A DNA stretch of 64,000 nt from Staphylococcus saccharolyticus (lineage in GTDB: Bacteria > Bacillota > Bacilli > Staphylococcales > Staphylococcaceae), in NCBI RefSeq assembly GCF_900458815.1, contig NZ_UHDZ01000001.1, positions 1,116,001 through 1,180,000 on the forward strand, read 5' to 3'. A program made the translations under genes and the position numbers. How positions within the stretch are numbered: the first letter of the stretch is position 1; each line of letters opens with the position of its first letter. The notes beneath the pieces are model-generated. The model was given only the letters and a program-made list of their open reading frames with translations, had not been told where the DNA came from and searched no databases. Below, piece after piece: positions 18,992 to 27,753 of the stretch.

Positions 18992-20257
18992 ATGAATTAC
19001 CTAGACAGCTTGTATTGGATACACGAAAGATCAAAATTTGGTATTAAACCTGGTGTCAAACGTATGGAATGGATGTTAGAACAATTTAATAATCCTCAAG
19101 ATAAGATAAGAGGTATTCACATAGGTGGCACAAATGGTAAAGGGTCTACGGTTGCATATCTCAGAACAGCTTTAGTTGAAAATGGCTATGATATTGGTAC
19201 ATTTACTTCACCATTTATAGAAATCTTTAATGAACGTATTAGTTTAAACGGTATTCCAATTACGAATGATGAGATTGTTCAACTTGTTGAGCGTGTTAAG
19301 CCAATTTGTGAAGCTTTAGAAAGTGATACTGAACTTGGGGCTGCTACTGAATTTGAAATTATTACAACGATGATGTTTCTCTATTTTGGTGAAATTAGAC
19401 CTGTCGATTTTGTCATTATTGAAGCGGGCTTAGGAATTAAAAATGACTCAACAAATGTATTTGAACCTGTTTTGTCGATTTTAACTAGTATTGGTCTTGA
19501 TCACACAGATATTCTAGGAACAACCTACTTAGATATAGCTAAAGATAAATCAGCGATTATTAAGCCCAATACACCAGTGATTTATTCAGTTAAAAATGAT
19601 GATGCTCTTAAATATGTAAGAGATTATGCATTAGAGCAAAATGCTAAGCCGATTGAATTAGATAGAGAAATTATTATCATCTCTCAAGATGATGAGTTTA
19701 CGTACCGATATAAAGATTATGAACTTGAAACTATCGTATTGAATATGCTAGGTGAACATCAAAAAGAAAATGCTTCTTTAGCTATTACTGCTTTATTAGA
19801 ATTAAATGAAGCTGATATCATCGATCTTGATTTTAATAAAATGATTGATGGTATAGAATCAGTTAATTGGACAGGTCGTATTGAACAAGTAAGGGAACAG
19901 CCTTTAATGGTTATTGATGGTGCACATAATAACGAGAGTGTTGAAGCGCTCATAGACACTATTAAACATTATTACGGTAGAGAAAAAATAGATATTTTAT
20001 TTTCTGCTATTAAAGGTAAACCAATTAGTAGTATGATTAATAAATTAAATGAGATTGCGTCACAATTTTATTTAGCTGACTTTGATTTTCCTAAAGCTTT
20101 AGCCAAAGAAGAAATTGCTGAAGAAATTAAATTAGATAATATCAAATTTATAGATGATTATGTTCATTTTATTGAAAATTACAAAGGTGATGGACTCATT
20201 ATTACTGGTAGTTTGTATTTTATAAGTGAAGTAAAAGCTAAAACTAAATTTAATTAA
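18992..20257 (+). CDS. folC: Folylpolyglutamate synthase / dihydrofolate synthase family
   Basis: A 421-aa Mur-ligase-family enzyme that adds glutamate to folates (and in some species makes dihydrofolate). The P-loop is GGTNGKGSTVAYL (~45-57), followed by TSPFIEIFNERI, and the C-terminal ligase domain includes VIDGAHNNESVEAL. ATG 18992 was chosen because TAGGAG is 7 nt away; ATG 18986 would be only 1-2 nt from it. The gene is coupled to valS and ends at a strong terminator. Confidence 0.92.
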   Translation: MNYLDSLYWIHERSKFGIKPGVKRMEWMLEQFNNPQDKIRGIHIGGTNGKGSTVAYLRTALVENGYDIGTFTSPFIEIFNERISLNGIPITNDEIVQLVERVKPICEALESDTELGAATEFEIITTMMFLYFGEIRPVDFVIIEAGLGIKNDSTNVFEPVLSILTSIGLDHTDILGTTYLDIAKDKSAIIKPNTPVIYSVKNDDALKYVRDYALEQNAKPIELDREIIIISQDDEFTYRYKDYELETIVLNMLGEHQKENASLAITALLELNEADIIDLDFNKMIDGIESVNWTGRIEQVREQPLMVIDGAHNNESVEALIDTIKHYYGREKIDILFSAIKGKPISSMINKLNEIASQFYLADFDFPKALAKEEIAEEIKLDNIKFIDDYVHFIENYKGDGLIITGSLYFISEVKAKTKFN

Positions 20258-20262
20258 TATAC

Positions 20263-20309
20263 AAAAAGAGTAAAACCGTAGTTAGTTTAAACAGGTTTTA
20301 CTCTTTTTC
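20263..20309 (+). terminator. Terminator after folC
   Basis: AAAAAGAGTAAAACC (20263-20277) pairs with GGTTTTACTCTTTTT (20294-20308): a 15-bp stem with T-tract that ends the valS-folC transcript. Confidence 0.88.
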
Positions 20310-20439
20310 TTATTATTTTCTTATTTCTCCTCACTATGACACTTTATGATATTCAATCTATGACAATAGATTTGAAGTTACTTGCAGTTTTTTAGTTGTC
20401 TCACTTATTTGTACTAAAATCTTTTTCACTAGCTTTGTA

Positions 20440-20727
20440 GTGATATTTTTTGTTTCTCATATAATATTTTTATATACATTCAAATTAATTGGTTATGGAG
20501 ACATTTTACTATTTAATATTTTATTTCTCTTTTTACCACTAAACTTTATTTTTGTTATCATTATTTTGACATTTATTATCGGTGGTATTGTGACATTAAT
20601 TTTAAAGATTTTTATTAGTGGAGATTTAAAGTATGTACCTCTTATTCCATTTGTTTTTCTATCATTTTTAACGACTTCAATTTTTTATAAGCAGCTTAAT
20701 ATATTTTTAGGAGGAGATATCTATTGA
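20440..20727 (+). pseudogene. comC: Remnant of type IV prepilin peptidase (ComC), C-terminal half only
   Basis: The readable 95 residues from GTG 20440 are strongly hydrophobic and contain KLIGYGDILLFN, the second GxGD aspartyl-protease motif of A24 prepilin peptidases, and SGDLKYVPLIPFVF. The frame is open back to about 20350. The N-terminal part with the cysteine motifs, the methylase region and the first catalytic Asp is absent, because the folC terminator lies only ~40 nt further upstream. The normal protein is ~230 aa. Without it, competence pseudopilins could not be processed. Position between folC and radC matches comC in S. aureus. Confidence 0.72.
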
Positions 20728-21381
20728 GAATTAATGAAAGAGAGACTGATTAATTATGGGGCTAAAAGTTTATCTAACGTAGAATTACTTGCAATACTTA
20801 TTAATACTAGAAGAAAGGGCTTTTCAAGTATAGATATAGCGAATGAATTAATTAAAAATCATCACTCAATCAGAGAAATAAAAAAGCTATCCATTAACGA
20901 CTTGTTAAAAATAAAAGGTATTGGTTTGTATATGGCAATTATATTAAAGGTAGCGTTTGAGCTAGGAGAACGTTTGAATTCATCTAGTACCTTAGATAAA
21001 GTGAAAATAACTCATCCGGGTGATGTTGCAGATTTAATGATGTCTACTATGAAAGATTTAGATCAAGAACATTTTGTAGTATTATTAATTAAATTCAAAA
21101 GATATAGTTATGAAACAGTCGTGGGTTTATAAAGGAACGTTAAATAGCTCAATTAAATCCTCGAGAAGTTTTTAATATTGCAATTAGAGAATCTTCTAAT
21201 GCTATAATTGTTGTACATAATCACCCATCAGGAGATATTACACCTTCTAAAGAGGATATTACAACAACGTATCGTTTGAGAGAGTGTGGTGCAATTAGGT
21301 ATAGATCTACTTGATCATATAATTATTGGTGATATCAAATTTACTAGTTTGGTTGAAACAGGTTATTTTGATGATAAATAA
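20724..21381 (+). pseudogene. radC: RadC/UPF0758-family protein, multiply broken
   Basis: The N-terminal helix-hairpin-helix part (RLINYGAKSLSNVELLAILI) and the JAB/MPN-like metal motif ([16 protein letters not shown], near 21210-21257) are recognisable but lie in different frames. Lesions: a few bases lost near 20737; after VVGL (21132), loss of the segment encoding roughly FLSTKNHVI with a frame change; an indel near 21160; and another near 21295 before LLDHIIIGD. The end GYFDDK then stop at 21381 is preserved. The likely original start is TTG 20724 with AGGAGG 9 nt upstream. RadC is dispensable in the bacteria tested. Confidence 0.85.
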
Positions 21382-21458
21382 AAAGTTAGCCTGATACACT
21401 TGATAACAAGCCCTTTTACAATAGTTTATATCATAAACGTATAGCTAACCTAAATTAT

Positions 21459-21638
21459 TTATTGAATGAGGTCTGATAGTCCTTGGAAATGATTAAATAA
21501 CCAAACTACACCTTTATATCCTAAATAAATACATAATAATACAATCCCAGCTGATATTAAGAATCTTAATATTGATAATCCAACTCTAAATAATAAAACG
21601 ACTAATAAAACGATTAAAATAATAGTTAAAATACTCAT
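21459..21638 (-). CDS. Small membrane protein, function unknown
   Basis: 59 residues, MSILTIILIVLLVVLLFRVG at the start, with two hydrophobic segments (~2-18 and ~26-48). The frame could open further upstream, but this ATG has GGAGGTG 8 nt away and is preferred. It converges with radC; between them is an imperfect inverted repeat (GTTAGC...GCTAAC, about 21388-21451). Similar small proteins occur here in other staphylococci; I do not know a function. Confidence 0.65.
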   Translation of the reverse strand: MSILTIILIVLLVVLLFRVGLSILRFLISAGIVLLCIYLGYKGVVWLFNHFQGLSDLIQ

Positions 21639-21800
21639 ATGAAAGCACCTCCAGTGCATATATATAATTATATTTAATATTATAAAGTATTTAAAGACAT
21701 TGAGCATCAGTCTACAGGTATATCAAGACTACTTCCTTAGTCTGATGTAACAATTAAAAATTTAAATTATACTTAATTAAATATGATAAGGAGGGACACA

Positions 21801-22286
21801 ATGAGATTTATATTTAGCATCATTAAGAATTTTATTGCTGTACTAGCGATTATAGTAATCATATATATAGTACTCAAATACGCTCCTTTCCTTAGAGAAC
21901 AAGAATGGAATCCTTTGAATCACTCTCCAGATTATGTGCAACAGGGTTTAGATAATTCGCATAATCCTACGAATGTACCTCCAGCTCAACCGGAGCAGGG
22001 TGAAAGTTATTCTTTAAAAAATAATGATATTATTAACAATGTTCCATCAAGACAAATTAAAAATGTTTTTAATATGATAGATAAGAGAGAGTTTATGTCA
22101 GTTTCTGGCATGGGGCGAATGGGATATAATGATAAGTACCTTGCAGGGCAACGTGGAAACGAGTTTATTATTTATAAATTTGGTTCTGACTCAATTAGAG
22201 TCTATAATACAGAGTTTGAAATGCAACAAGATTTAAACAAATTAGATCAACATCTCGAGTTAAAACCTGCGGATACTTATAACTAA
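21801..22286 (+). CDS. Membrane-anchored extracytoplasmic protein, function unknown (DUF4930-like)
   Basis: 161 aa with one N-terminal membrane helix (residues ~5-27, IIKNFIAVLAIIVIIYIVLK) acting as an uncleaved anchor. It is followed by a Pro/Gln/Asn-rich linker and a small extracellular domain (~65-155, containing MSVSGMGRMGYNDKYLAGQR). AAGGAGGG lies 7 nt before ATG 21801; an upstream ATG at 21783 lacks such a site. I associate this with a staphylococcal family of unknown function (DUF4930), with modest confidence. No enzyme motif is visible. Confidence 0.65.
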   Translation: MRFIFSIIKNFIAVLAIIVIIYIVLKYAPFLREQEWNPLNHSPDYVQQGLDNSHNPTNVPPAQPEQGESYSLKNNDIINNVPSRQIKNVFNMIDKREFMSVSGMGRMGYNDKYLAGQRGNEFIIYKFGSDSIRVYNTEFEMQQDLNKLDQHLELKPADTYN

Positions 22287-22370
22287 TTGTAAACTATGAA
22301 TTTGAAAATAGAAATTAAATAAGTTAACCTTATATATATATTACAAGTTAAAGGTTGGTGTAATTTCGAA

Positions 22371-22511
22371 ATGGCTGAACAATCAAAAGAGAAACAAGCT
22401 AATGAACAAGCAAAAGCACAAAATCTCTTTGCTCGTTGGAGAAAAGAAGAGACACTATACAGTGAAGATGAAAAAAAAGAGAAGAGTTCAAAAGAACAAG
22501 GAAATCAATAA
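22371..22511 (+). CDS. Small charged protein, function unknown
   Basis: 46 aa, MAEQSKEKQANEQAKAQNLF at the start, rich in Lys, Glu and Gln with a single aromatic cluster (LFARWRKEETLYSEDE). Probably a short helix with a disordered tail, cytoplasmic. The ribosome site is weak (AAGGTTGG about 14 nt upstream). The amino acid composition and clean ending favour a real gene, but support is limited. Confidence 0.5.
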   Translation: MAEQSKEKQANEQAKAQNLFARWRKEETLYSEDEKKEKSSKEQGNQ

Positions 22512-22650
22512 CGTAATTTTAACGAATATTTAAAGTTCTGGTTTATAAATGTTTCTATATCATTATTTTTAGTAAATATTGTAATATGCAGATGTTTCTC
22601 AATTAGCATGGCTTGTTACTAAGTTACTATAGAAACTTCAAGGAACGATT

Positions 22651-22684
22651 AAACTACTAACTTCAAGGTTAGTAGTTTTTTTAT
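22651..22684 (+). terminator. Terminator upstream of mreC
   Basis: AAACTACTAAC pairs with GTTAGTAGTTT, followed by a T-run: a clear 11-bp factor-independent terminator. The rest of the gap up to mreC (22685-22831) is AT-rich with no other gene visible. Confidence 0.82.
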
Positions 22685-22831
22685 AAAGCCTTAAACCTAT
22701 GTCAAAACTATCTTATTTTTGACAAGGTCAACAAAATTTTTTCAAATAAAATTAGTTAGTGCTTTATTTCAAGTTGTGAGTAATATAAAATAAAAAAGGA
22801 TAATAAATATAGTGGTATAGAGGTGTTCTGG

Positions 22832-23674
22832 GTGCTTAATTTTTTCAAAAATAACAAACTTATTGTTGTTTTATGTGCAATAATCGTTTTCATAGCGTTA
22901 ATAGGTTTATCCATTCGTTCACAAACGCAATCCCCTCCAGAACAATATGTTGGTGATTCAGTTTCCTTAGGCCAAAGGACGGTTAGTTATCCAATTCATT
23001 TTGTTACTGGAGCAATAGGTAATATATTTAAAAATGGTGGGTCGAAATCGGATAATAATAAAATCAAACAATTTGAAGCAAAAAATCAAAAATTAGAATC
23101 AGAAAATGAAAAGTATAAAAAAGAGTTGGATGTCAAAGATTTGTCTAAATACAATCCAATATCTACAACTGTTATTGCTAGAAACCCAGATCAATGGATG
23201 AATACTATTGTTATAGATAAGGGTTCAAAATCAGGTATAAAAAACAATATGGCTGTTATGACTTCTCAAGGATTAGTTGGAAGAGTAACTAAAGTTAATC
23301 AATTTTCTGCACAAGTAGATTTAATATCAACACATACACGAGCAGGAAAGTTATCAGTAAATGTTCAACATGGTTCGAAAAATGTGTTTGGATTGATTGA
23401 TCATTACGATGCTAAAAACGAAGAATTAGTTATTAGTGATATTAATAACAAAGATAGTGTTAAAAAAGGAGATAAGGTCGTAACAAGTGGTTTAGCAGAT
23501 CAGTTACCAAGTGACTTATACATAGGAGAAGTTACAAAAGTTGAAAATGATCAATATGGCTTAGCTAAAGAAGTTAGAGTTAAAACAGGTGCAGATCTAG
23601 CTGATTTAAGTCATGTTTATGTAGCGAAACGTGATGTAAGTACTATCCCTGATGATGAAAGCAGTGATAACTAA
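22832..23674 (+). CDS. mreC: Rod-shape/cell-wall scaffold protein MreC
   Basis: 280 aa: an N-terminal membrane helix (KLIVVLCAIIVFIALIGLSI, ~9-28), a coiled coil (~70-100, KIKQFEAKNQKLESENEKYK), then the two-domain beta-barrel MreC head. MreC organises peptidoglycan synthesis at the outer face of the membrane, even in cocci that lack MreB. GTG 22832 was chosen because GAGGTG lies 6 nt upstream; the earlier GTG (22823) overlaps that site. The stop overlaps the mreD start by one base. Confidence 0.92.
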   Translation: MLNFFKNNKLIVVLCAIIVFIALIGLSIRSQTQSPPEQYVGDSVSLGQRTVSYPIHFVTGAIGNIFKNGGSKSDNNKIKQFEAKNQKLESENEKYKKELDVKDLSKYNPISTTVIARNPDQWMNTIVIDKGSKSGIKNNMAVMTSQGLVGRVTKVNQFSAQVDLISTHTRAGKLSVNVQHGSKNVFGLIDHYDAKNEELVISDINNKDSVKKGDKVVTSGLADQLPSDLYIGEVTKVENDQYGLAKEVRVKTGADLADLSHVYVAKRDVSTIPDDESSDN

Positions 23675-24195
23675 TGCGAACAGTATATTATTTTTTGATT
23701 GGTATTATACTATTTTACATTGATACAGTAATAGGTTTAGTCATTCCTATGCACTTTGGAAAGATAGACATTATTTTTGTACCACATTTAACTTTAATGT
23801 ACATTATAATTATGACTGTTTATAGAGATTTTGGTGTTGCGATTATCTTAGCAAGTTTTTTTGGTATTATGACTGACTTATATTTCGGCAGTATTTATGG
23901 ATTATATATGTTTGGTTATATAATTTTTGTAGTCATAGTAGATAAATTCTTCAAAATTTTCTATCGAGATTATTCTATATTATTCTTAATTGTATTACTA
24001 AGCACAGTATTATTAGAAATATATGTAGCAATTATTTATGGTATAATTGGATTTATTCAGTTTAACTTCATAGAATTTATTCTATTTAGAATAGTACCAA
24101 CATTGATTCTCAATTTTATATTGTTAATTATTTTATTTCCAATTATCATCAAATTTACAGAAAAAGCTAAAAACACAATTGACAGTAAGACTTAG
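23674..24195 (+). CDS. mreD: Rod-shape-determining membrane protein MreD
   Basis: 173 aa, five or six hydrophobic segments, typical of MreD, the membrane partner of MreC. Features include FYIDTVIGLVIPMHFGKIDI near the start. It is translationally coupled to mreC (TAATG overlap). No soluble domain is present. The next gene, rplU, is separated by a leader of about 120 nt. Confidence 0.88.
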   Translation: MRTVYYFLIGIILFYIDTVIGLVIPMHFGKIDIIFVPHLTLMYIIIMTVYRDFGVAIILASFFGIMTDLYFGSIYGLYMFGYIIFVVIVDKFFKIFYRDYSILFLIVLLSTVLLEIYVAIIYGIIGFIQFNFIEFILFRIVPTLILNFILLIILFPIIIKFTEKAKNTIDSKT

Positions 24196-24204
24196 TGATG
24201 GTAA

Positions 24205-24305
24205 GATGCAGTAGTTGAGTAGTTTCAGGCTACATACAACCGCTCAAATATAGGTTTAAGTACAACTAAATTTGTCACCTGTATATGGCGTGACTTATAT
24301 TATAG
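24205..24305 (+). promoter_or_regulatory. Probable L21 leader upstream of rplU
   Basis: About 100 nt between mreD and the rplU ribosome site contain complementary GC-containing blocks, for example TTGAGTAGTTTCAGGCTAC and ACAACCGCTCAA. Firmicutes carry a conserved structured L21 leader exactly here, thought to sense a ribosomal protein. I infer the class from position; the fold was not computed. Confidence 0.45.
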
Positions 24306-24317
24306 GAGGTGCAAAGT

Positions 24318-24626
24318 ATGTTTGCTATTATTGAAACAGGTGGAAAACAAATCAAAGTAGAAGAAGGACAAGAAATCTTCGTTGAAAAATTAGACGCAAA
24401 TGAAGGAGACTCATTCACTTTTGATAAAGTATTATTTGTAAGTGGAGATTCAGTTAAAGTTGGTGCGCCAACAGTTGAAGGTGCTTCAGTTACTGCTACA
24501 GTTAATAAACAAGGTCGCGGTAAGAAAATTACTGTATTCACATACAAACGTCGTAAAGACTCTAAACGTAAAAAAGGCCATCGTCAACCATATACTAAAT
24601 TAACTATTGATAAAATTAACGCATAA
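24318..24626 (+). CDS. rplU: 50S ribosomal protein L21
   Basis: 102 aa beginning [18 protein letters not shown], the L21 signature; the basic C-terminal loop [17 protein letters not shown] binds 23S rRNA. AGGAGGTG lies 7 nt before ATG 24318, which is the correct start rather than the in-frame GTG inside that site. It heads the rplU-prp-rpmA operon. Confidence 0.97.
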   Translation: MFAIIETGGKQIKVEEGQEIFVEKLDANEGDSFTFDKVLFVSGDSVKVGAPTVEGASVTATVNKQGRGKKITVFTYKRRKDSKRKKGHRQPYTKLTIDKINA

Positions 24627-24630
24627 TTTT

Positions 24631-24951
24631 ATGATAAATGTTGATATTACAGTTAACGATGAAGGTAAAGTTACAGATGTAATCATGGATGGTCATGCTA
24701 ATCAAGGTGAATATGGTCATGACATTGTCTGTGCTGGGGTCTCAGCCGTCTTATTTGGAAGTGTTAGTGCTATTATGGGATTAACAACAGAAAAACCTGA
24801 TATCGATTACGAAGATGATGGTGGATATTTCCATATAAGAAGTGTTGATATTAATAACAAAGAAGCGCAATTAATTCTTCAAGCAATGCTAGTTTCTTTA
24901 CAAACGATTGAAGAAGAATATAATGAAAACATCAGATTAAATTATAAGTGA
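24631..24951 (+). CDS. prp: Ribosomal-processing cysteine protease Prp
   Basis: 106 aa. Prp removes the N-terminal extension of ribosomal protein L27 in Firmicutes, a step essential in S. aureus. The catalytic pair His22 and Cys34 is present in [20 protein letters not shown]. There is no obvious ribosome site: the ATG follows the rplU stop by 4 nt, so translation probably depends on coupling. Its substrate, rpmA, is the next gene. Confidence 0.95.
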   Translation: MINVDITVNDEGKVTDVIMDGHANQGEYGHDIVCAGVSAVLFGSVSAIMGLTTEKPDIDYEDDGGYFHIRSVDINNKEAQLILQAMLVSLQTIEEEYNENIRLNYK

Positions 24952-24962
24952 GGTGTATCCCG

Positions 24963-25247
24963 ATGTTAAAATTAAACTTACAATTTTTCGCATCTAAAAA
25001 AGGGGTAAGTTCTACAAAAAACGGACGTGACTCTGAATCAAAACGTTTAGGTGCTAAACGTGCTGACGGTCAATACGTATCAGGTGGTTCAATTCTATAT
25101 CGCCAACGTGGTACTAAAATCTACCCTGGTGAAAATGTAGGTCGTGGTGGCGATGATACATTATTCGCTAAAATCGACGGCGTTGTTAAATTTGAACGCA
25201 AAGGTCGCGACAAAAAACAGGTTTCTGTATATGCAGTTGCTGAATAA
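24963..25247 (+). CDS. rpmA: 50S ribosomal protein L27, with Prp-cleaved N-terminal extension
   Basis: 94 aa. The N-terminus [20 protein letters not shown] contains the Prp cleavage site (after LQFF), so the mature protein begins ASKKG, the conserved tail that reaches the peptidyl-transferase centre. The remainder ([38 protein letters not shown]) is typical L27. GAGGTG lies 8 nt before ATG 24963. The operon ends at the terminator at 25260. Confidence 0.97.
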   Translation: MLKLNLQFFASKKGVSSTKNGRDSESKRLGAKRADGQYVSGGSILYRQRGTKIYPGENVGRGGDDTLFAKIDGVVKFERKGRDKKQVSVYAVAE

Positions 25248-25259
25248 TTTTGTCTAGTT

Positions 25260-25292
25260 AACACCAGAAGTGAATACTTCTGGTGTTTTATT
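25260..25292 (+). terminator. Terminator after rpmA
   Basis: AACACCAGAAG pairs with CTTCTGGTGTT (loop TGAATA) and is followed by TTTATTTTTG. Confidence 0.85.
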
Positions 25293-25385
25293 TTTGTTTA
25301 AATTGATATAATTAAAGTTTTATATCAATATGTATAATGATATAATTATTAAGATAAAAATTTCAACGTAAAAGAGGTGAGATAT

Positions 25386-26678
25386 ATGTTTGTTGATCAA
25401 GTCAAAATATCTCTCAAAGCTGGTGATGGTGGAAATGGAATCACAGCATATAGAAGAGAGAAGTATGTGCCATTTGGTGGGCCAGCAGGTGGCGATGGTG
25501 GTAAAGGTGCGTCTGTAGTATTTGAAGTTGATGAGGGTTTAAGAACACTATTAGACTTTAGATATCAAAGGCACTTCAAAGCAAAAAAAGGTGAAAATGG
25601 ACAAAGTAGTAATATGCATGGTAGAAATGCAGAAGATTTAGTGCTAAAAGTACCACCCGGCACAATTATTAAAAGTGTAGAAACTGATGAAGTATTAGCG
25701 GATTTGGTTGAAGATGGACAAAGAGCAGTTGTTGCTCGTGGAGGTTGTGGAGGTCGCGGAAACTCACGTTTTGCAACTCCAAGAAATCCAGCACCTGATT
25801 TTAGTGAAAATGGTGAACCAGGTGAAGAGCTAGAAGTAACATTAGAACTAAAATTGCTTGCTGACGTAGGTTTAGTTGGTTTCCCTAGCGTTGGTAAATC
25901 TACACTATTATCTATTGTTTCTAAAGCTAAGCCTAAAATAGGTGCATATCATTTTACTACAATAAAACCTAACTTAGGTGTCGTTTTAGCTCCAGATCAT
26001 AGAAGTTTTGTTATGGCAGACTTACCTGGATTAATTAAGGGTGCTTCAGATGGAGTAGGTTTAGGACATCAATTTTTAAGACATGTTGAACGTACAAAAG
26101 TTATCGTTCATATGATTGACATGAGCGGATCTGAGGGAAGAAATCCAATAGAAGATTATAAAATTATAAATCAGGAATTAGTCAATTACAAACAACGTTT
26201 AGAAGAACGCCCACAAATTATTGTTGCAAATAAAATGGATTTGCCTGAGGCAAAAGATAATTTAGAGTTATTTAAAGAAGAAATTGACAAAGATGCAATA
26301 ATCATACCTGTTTCGACAATTACTCGCGACAATATTGATCAATTGTTATATCAAATTTCAGATCAACTTGAGGAAGTCAAAGATATTGATTTCACAGTTG
26401 AAGAAGATGATAATGCTGGGGTCAATCGTGTCTTGTATAAACATACACCTTCTGCAGATAAATTTAACATTACGAGAGATGACGATGGTGCATATGTAGT
26501 AAATGGAAATGCTATTGAGCGAATGTTTAAAATGACTGATTTCAATAGTGATCCAGCAGTTCGTCGATTTGCAAGACAAATGCGTTCAATGGGTATAGAC
26601 GATGCATTAAGAGAAAGAGGATGCAGCAATGGCGACATTGTTAGGATTCTTGGCGGAGAATTTGAATTTGTCGAATAG
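25386..26678 (+). CDS. obgE: GTPase Obg/CgtA
   Basis: A 430-aa essential GTPase for 50S maturation and stress signalling. It has the glycine-rich Obg fold (1-158), the G domain (159-~330; G1 GFPSVGKS, G4 NKMD) and the C-terminal OCT domain. ATG 25386 follows AGAGGTGA. Two residues differ from the family pattern I remember: residue 121 is Cys in GGCGGRGN (usually Arg/Lys-type GGRGGRGN; codon TGT 25746), and residue 218 is Lys in [10 protein letters not shown] (usually DxPGLIEGA, the G3/switch II motif; codon AAG 26037). The frame is otherwise complete. Confidence 0.95.
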   Translation: MFVDQVKISLKAGDGGNGITAYRREKYVPFGGPAGGDGGKGASVVFEVDEGLRTLLDFRYQRHFKAKKGENGQSSNMHGRNAEDLVLKVPPGTIIKSVETDEVLADLVEDGQRAVVARGGCGGRGNSRFATPRNPAPDFSENGEPGEELEVTLELKLLADVGLVGFPSVGKSTLLSIVSKAKPKIGAYHFTTIKPNLGVVLAPDHRSFVMADLPGLIKGASDGVGLGHQFLRHVERTKVIVHMIDMSGSEGRNPIEDYKIINQELVNYKQRLEERPQIIVANKMDLPEAKDNLELFKEEIDKDAIIIPVSTITRDNIDQLLYQISDQLEEVKDIDFTVEEDDNAGVNRVLYKHTPSADKFNITRDDDGAYVVNGNAIERMFKMTDFNSDPAVRRFARQMRSMGIDDALRERGCSNGDIVRILGGEFEFVE

Positions 26679-26689
26679 GAGTGTAAACT

Positions 26690-27103
26690 ATGGGCAATAA
26701 AAATCATAATAAGTTTTATTTAATTATAGAAGATGTATTACCTGAATCTATAGTTAAAACTTTAAAAGTAAAAATGCTTTGAAAAATAATTCTGATTTGT
26801 CTCGAAGTGCTTTTTATAAGTATCGTGAGACAATTTTTCCAGTAGATGAAAAGATAATTGATCGTCATGAATTCACATTAATTCTCTATGTAAACGATAT
26901 TGTGGGTATGCTTGCAAAAGTGCTAAATACAATACCTCAGTTGTAATTATCAGTATTAACAATTCATCAAAGCGTTCCGATTGAAGACAAAGCTACCATT
27001 ACCCTGTCGATACTCTGATTTATCCGTTGATGATGTAATAGCATCTTTAAGAAGATATTAACCACATGTTACTAAAGTAGAATTAATAAGTATGAGTATG
27101 TAA
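26690..27103 (+). pseudogene. ACT-domain protein (PheB/YszB-like), multiply broken
   Basis: Joined across frames this is the ~150-aa ACT-domain protein that follows obg in Firmicutes: KFYLI-EDVLPES, SRSAFYKYRETIFPVD, HEFTLILYVNDIVGMLAKVL, LSVLTIHQSVPIEDKATITL, and the end KVELISMSM at 27103. Lesions: a base lost near 26770 giving an early stop, a shortened segment near 26795 (about a dozen codons missing), an in-frame TAA at 26944 (QL*LSV), a frame change near 27006, and a second TAA near 27059. This many independent hits means genuine loss. The family is a putative amino acid-sensing regulator. Confidence 0.82.
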
Positions 27104-27116
27104 GGGAGTTGCCAGT

Positions 27117-27719
27117 ATGTATGCATATATAAAAGGAACTTTATCTCAACTATTTCCAACTCATGTTGTGGTTGAAACGACTGGAATTGGATATGAAATT
27201 CAAACTCCTAATTCTTACCGTTTTCAAAAGTATAAAGATAAAGAAGTTCAAATTTTCACGTCTCTGATAGTGCGCGAGGATGCACAATTACTCTATGGCT
27301 TTATTAGCGAAGAAGAAAAAGATATGTTTCTTAGCTTAATTAAAGTAACAGGTATTGGTCCAAAGTCAGCATTAGCTATACTTGCATCAAGTACACCAAA
27401 CGAGGTAAAACTTGCTATTGAAAACGAAAATGATAGCTATCTCACTCAATTTCCTGGTATAGGTAAAAAAACAGCTAGACAAATCGTTCTAGATTTAAAA
27501 GGAAAAGTGACAATCACTGAAGAAAATAGTGAAGCGTTCATGCAAATAAAAGTAGATGAAGGTGAACAAACTCAGGTCATTAAAGAAGCTATGTTAGCAT
27601 TAGAAGCGTTGGGATATTCTAAACGAGAATTATCCAAAGTTGAAAAGGTTCTTAAAAAACAAATGCCAAATTCAGTGGATGAAGCTGTTAAAGTTGGTTT
27701 ACGAACATTAATTTCTTAA
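27117..27719 (+). CDS. ruvA: Holliday junction DNA helicase subunit RuvA
   Basis: 200 aa: N-terminal OB-fold (1-~65, [20 protein letters not shown]), tandem helix-hairpin-helix motifs ([13 protein letters not shown] and [13 protein letters not shown]) that grip the four-way junction, and the C-terminal domain (~150-200) that contacts RuvB. GGGAG precedes ATG 27117. It begins just after the ACT pseudogene and forms an operon with ruvB. Confidence 0.96.
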   Translation: MYAYIKGTLSQLFPTHVVVETTGIGYEIQTPNSYRFQKYKDKEVQIFTSLIVREDAQLLYGFISEEEKDMFLSLIKVTGIGPKSALAILASSTPNEVKLAIENENDSYLTQFPGIGKKTARQIVLDLKGKVTITEENSEAFMQIKVDEGEQTQVIKEAMLALEALGYSKRELSKVEKVLKKQMPNSVDEAVKVGLRTLIS

Positions 27720-27753
27720 TAACATTTATAGTGATTTAATGGAGGAAGTTTTT

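Noticed and set aside
26358-26707. Overlapping antisense open frames across the end of obgE
   Set aside because: They are shadows of the obgE codons, with no ribosome site and low-complexity Ser/Ile/Thr-rich products.
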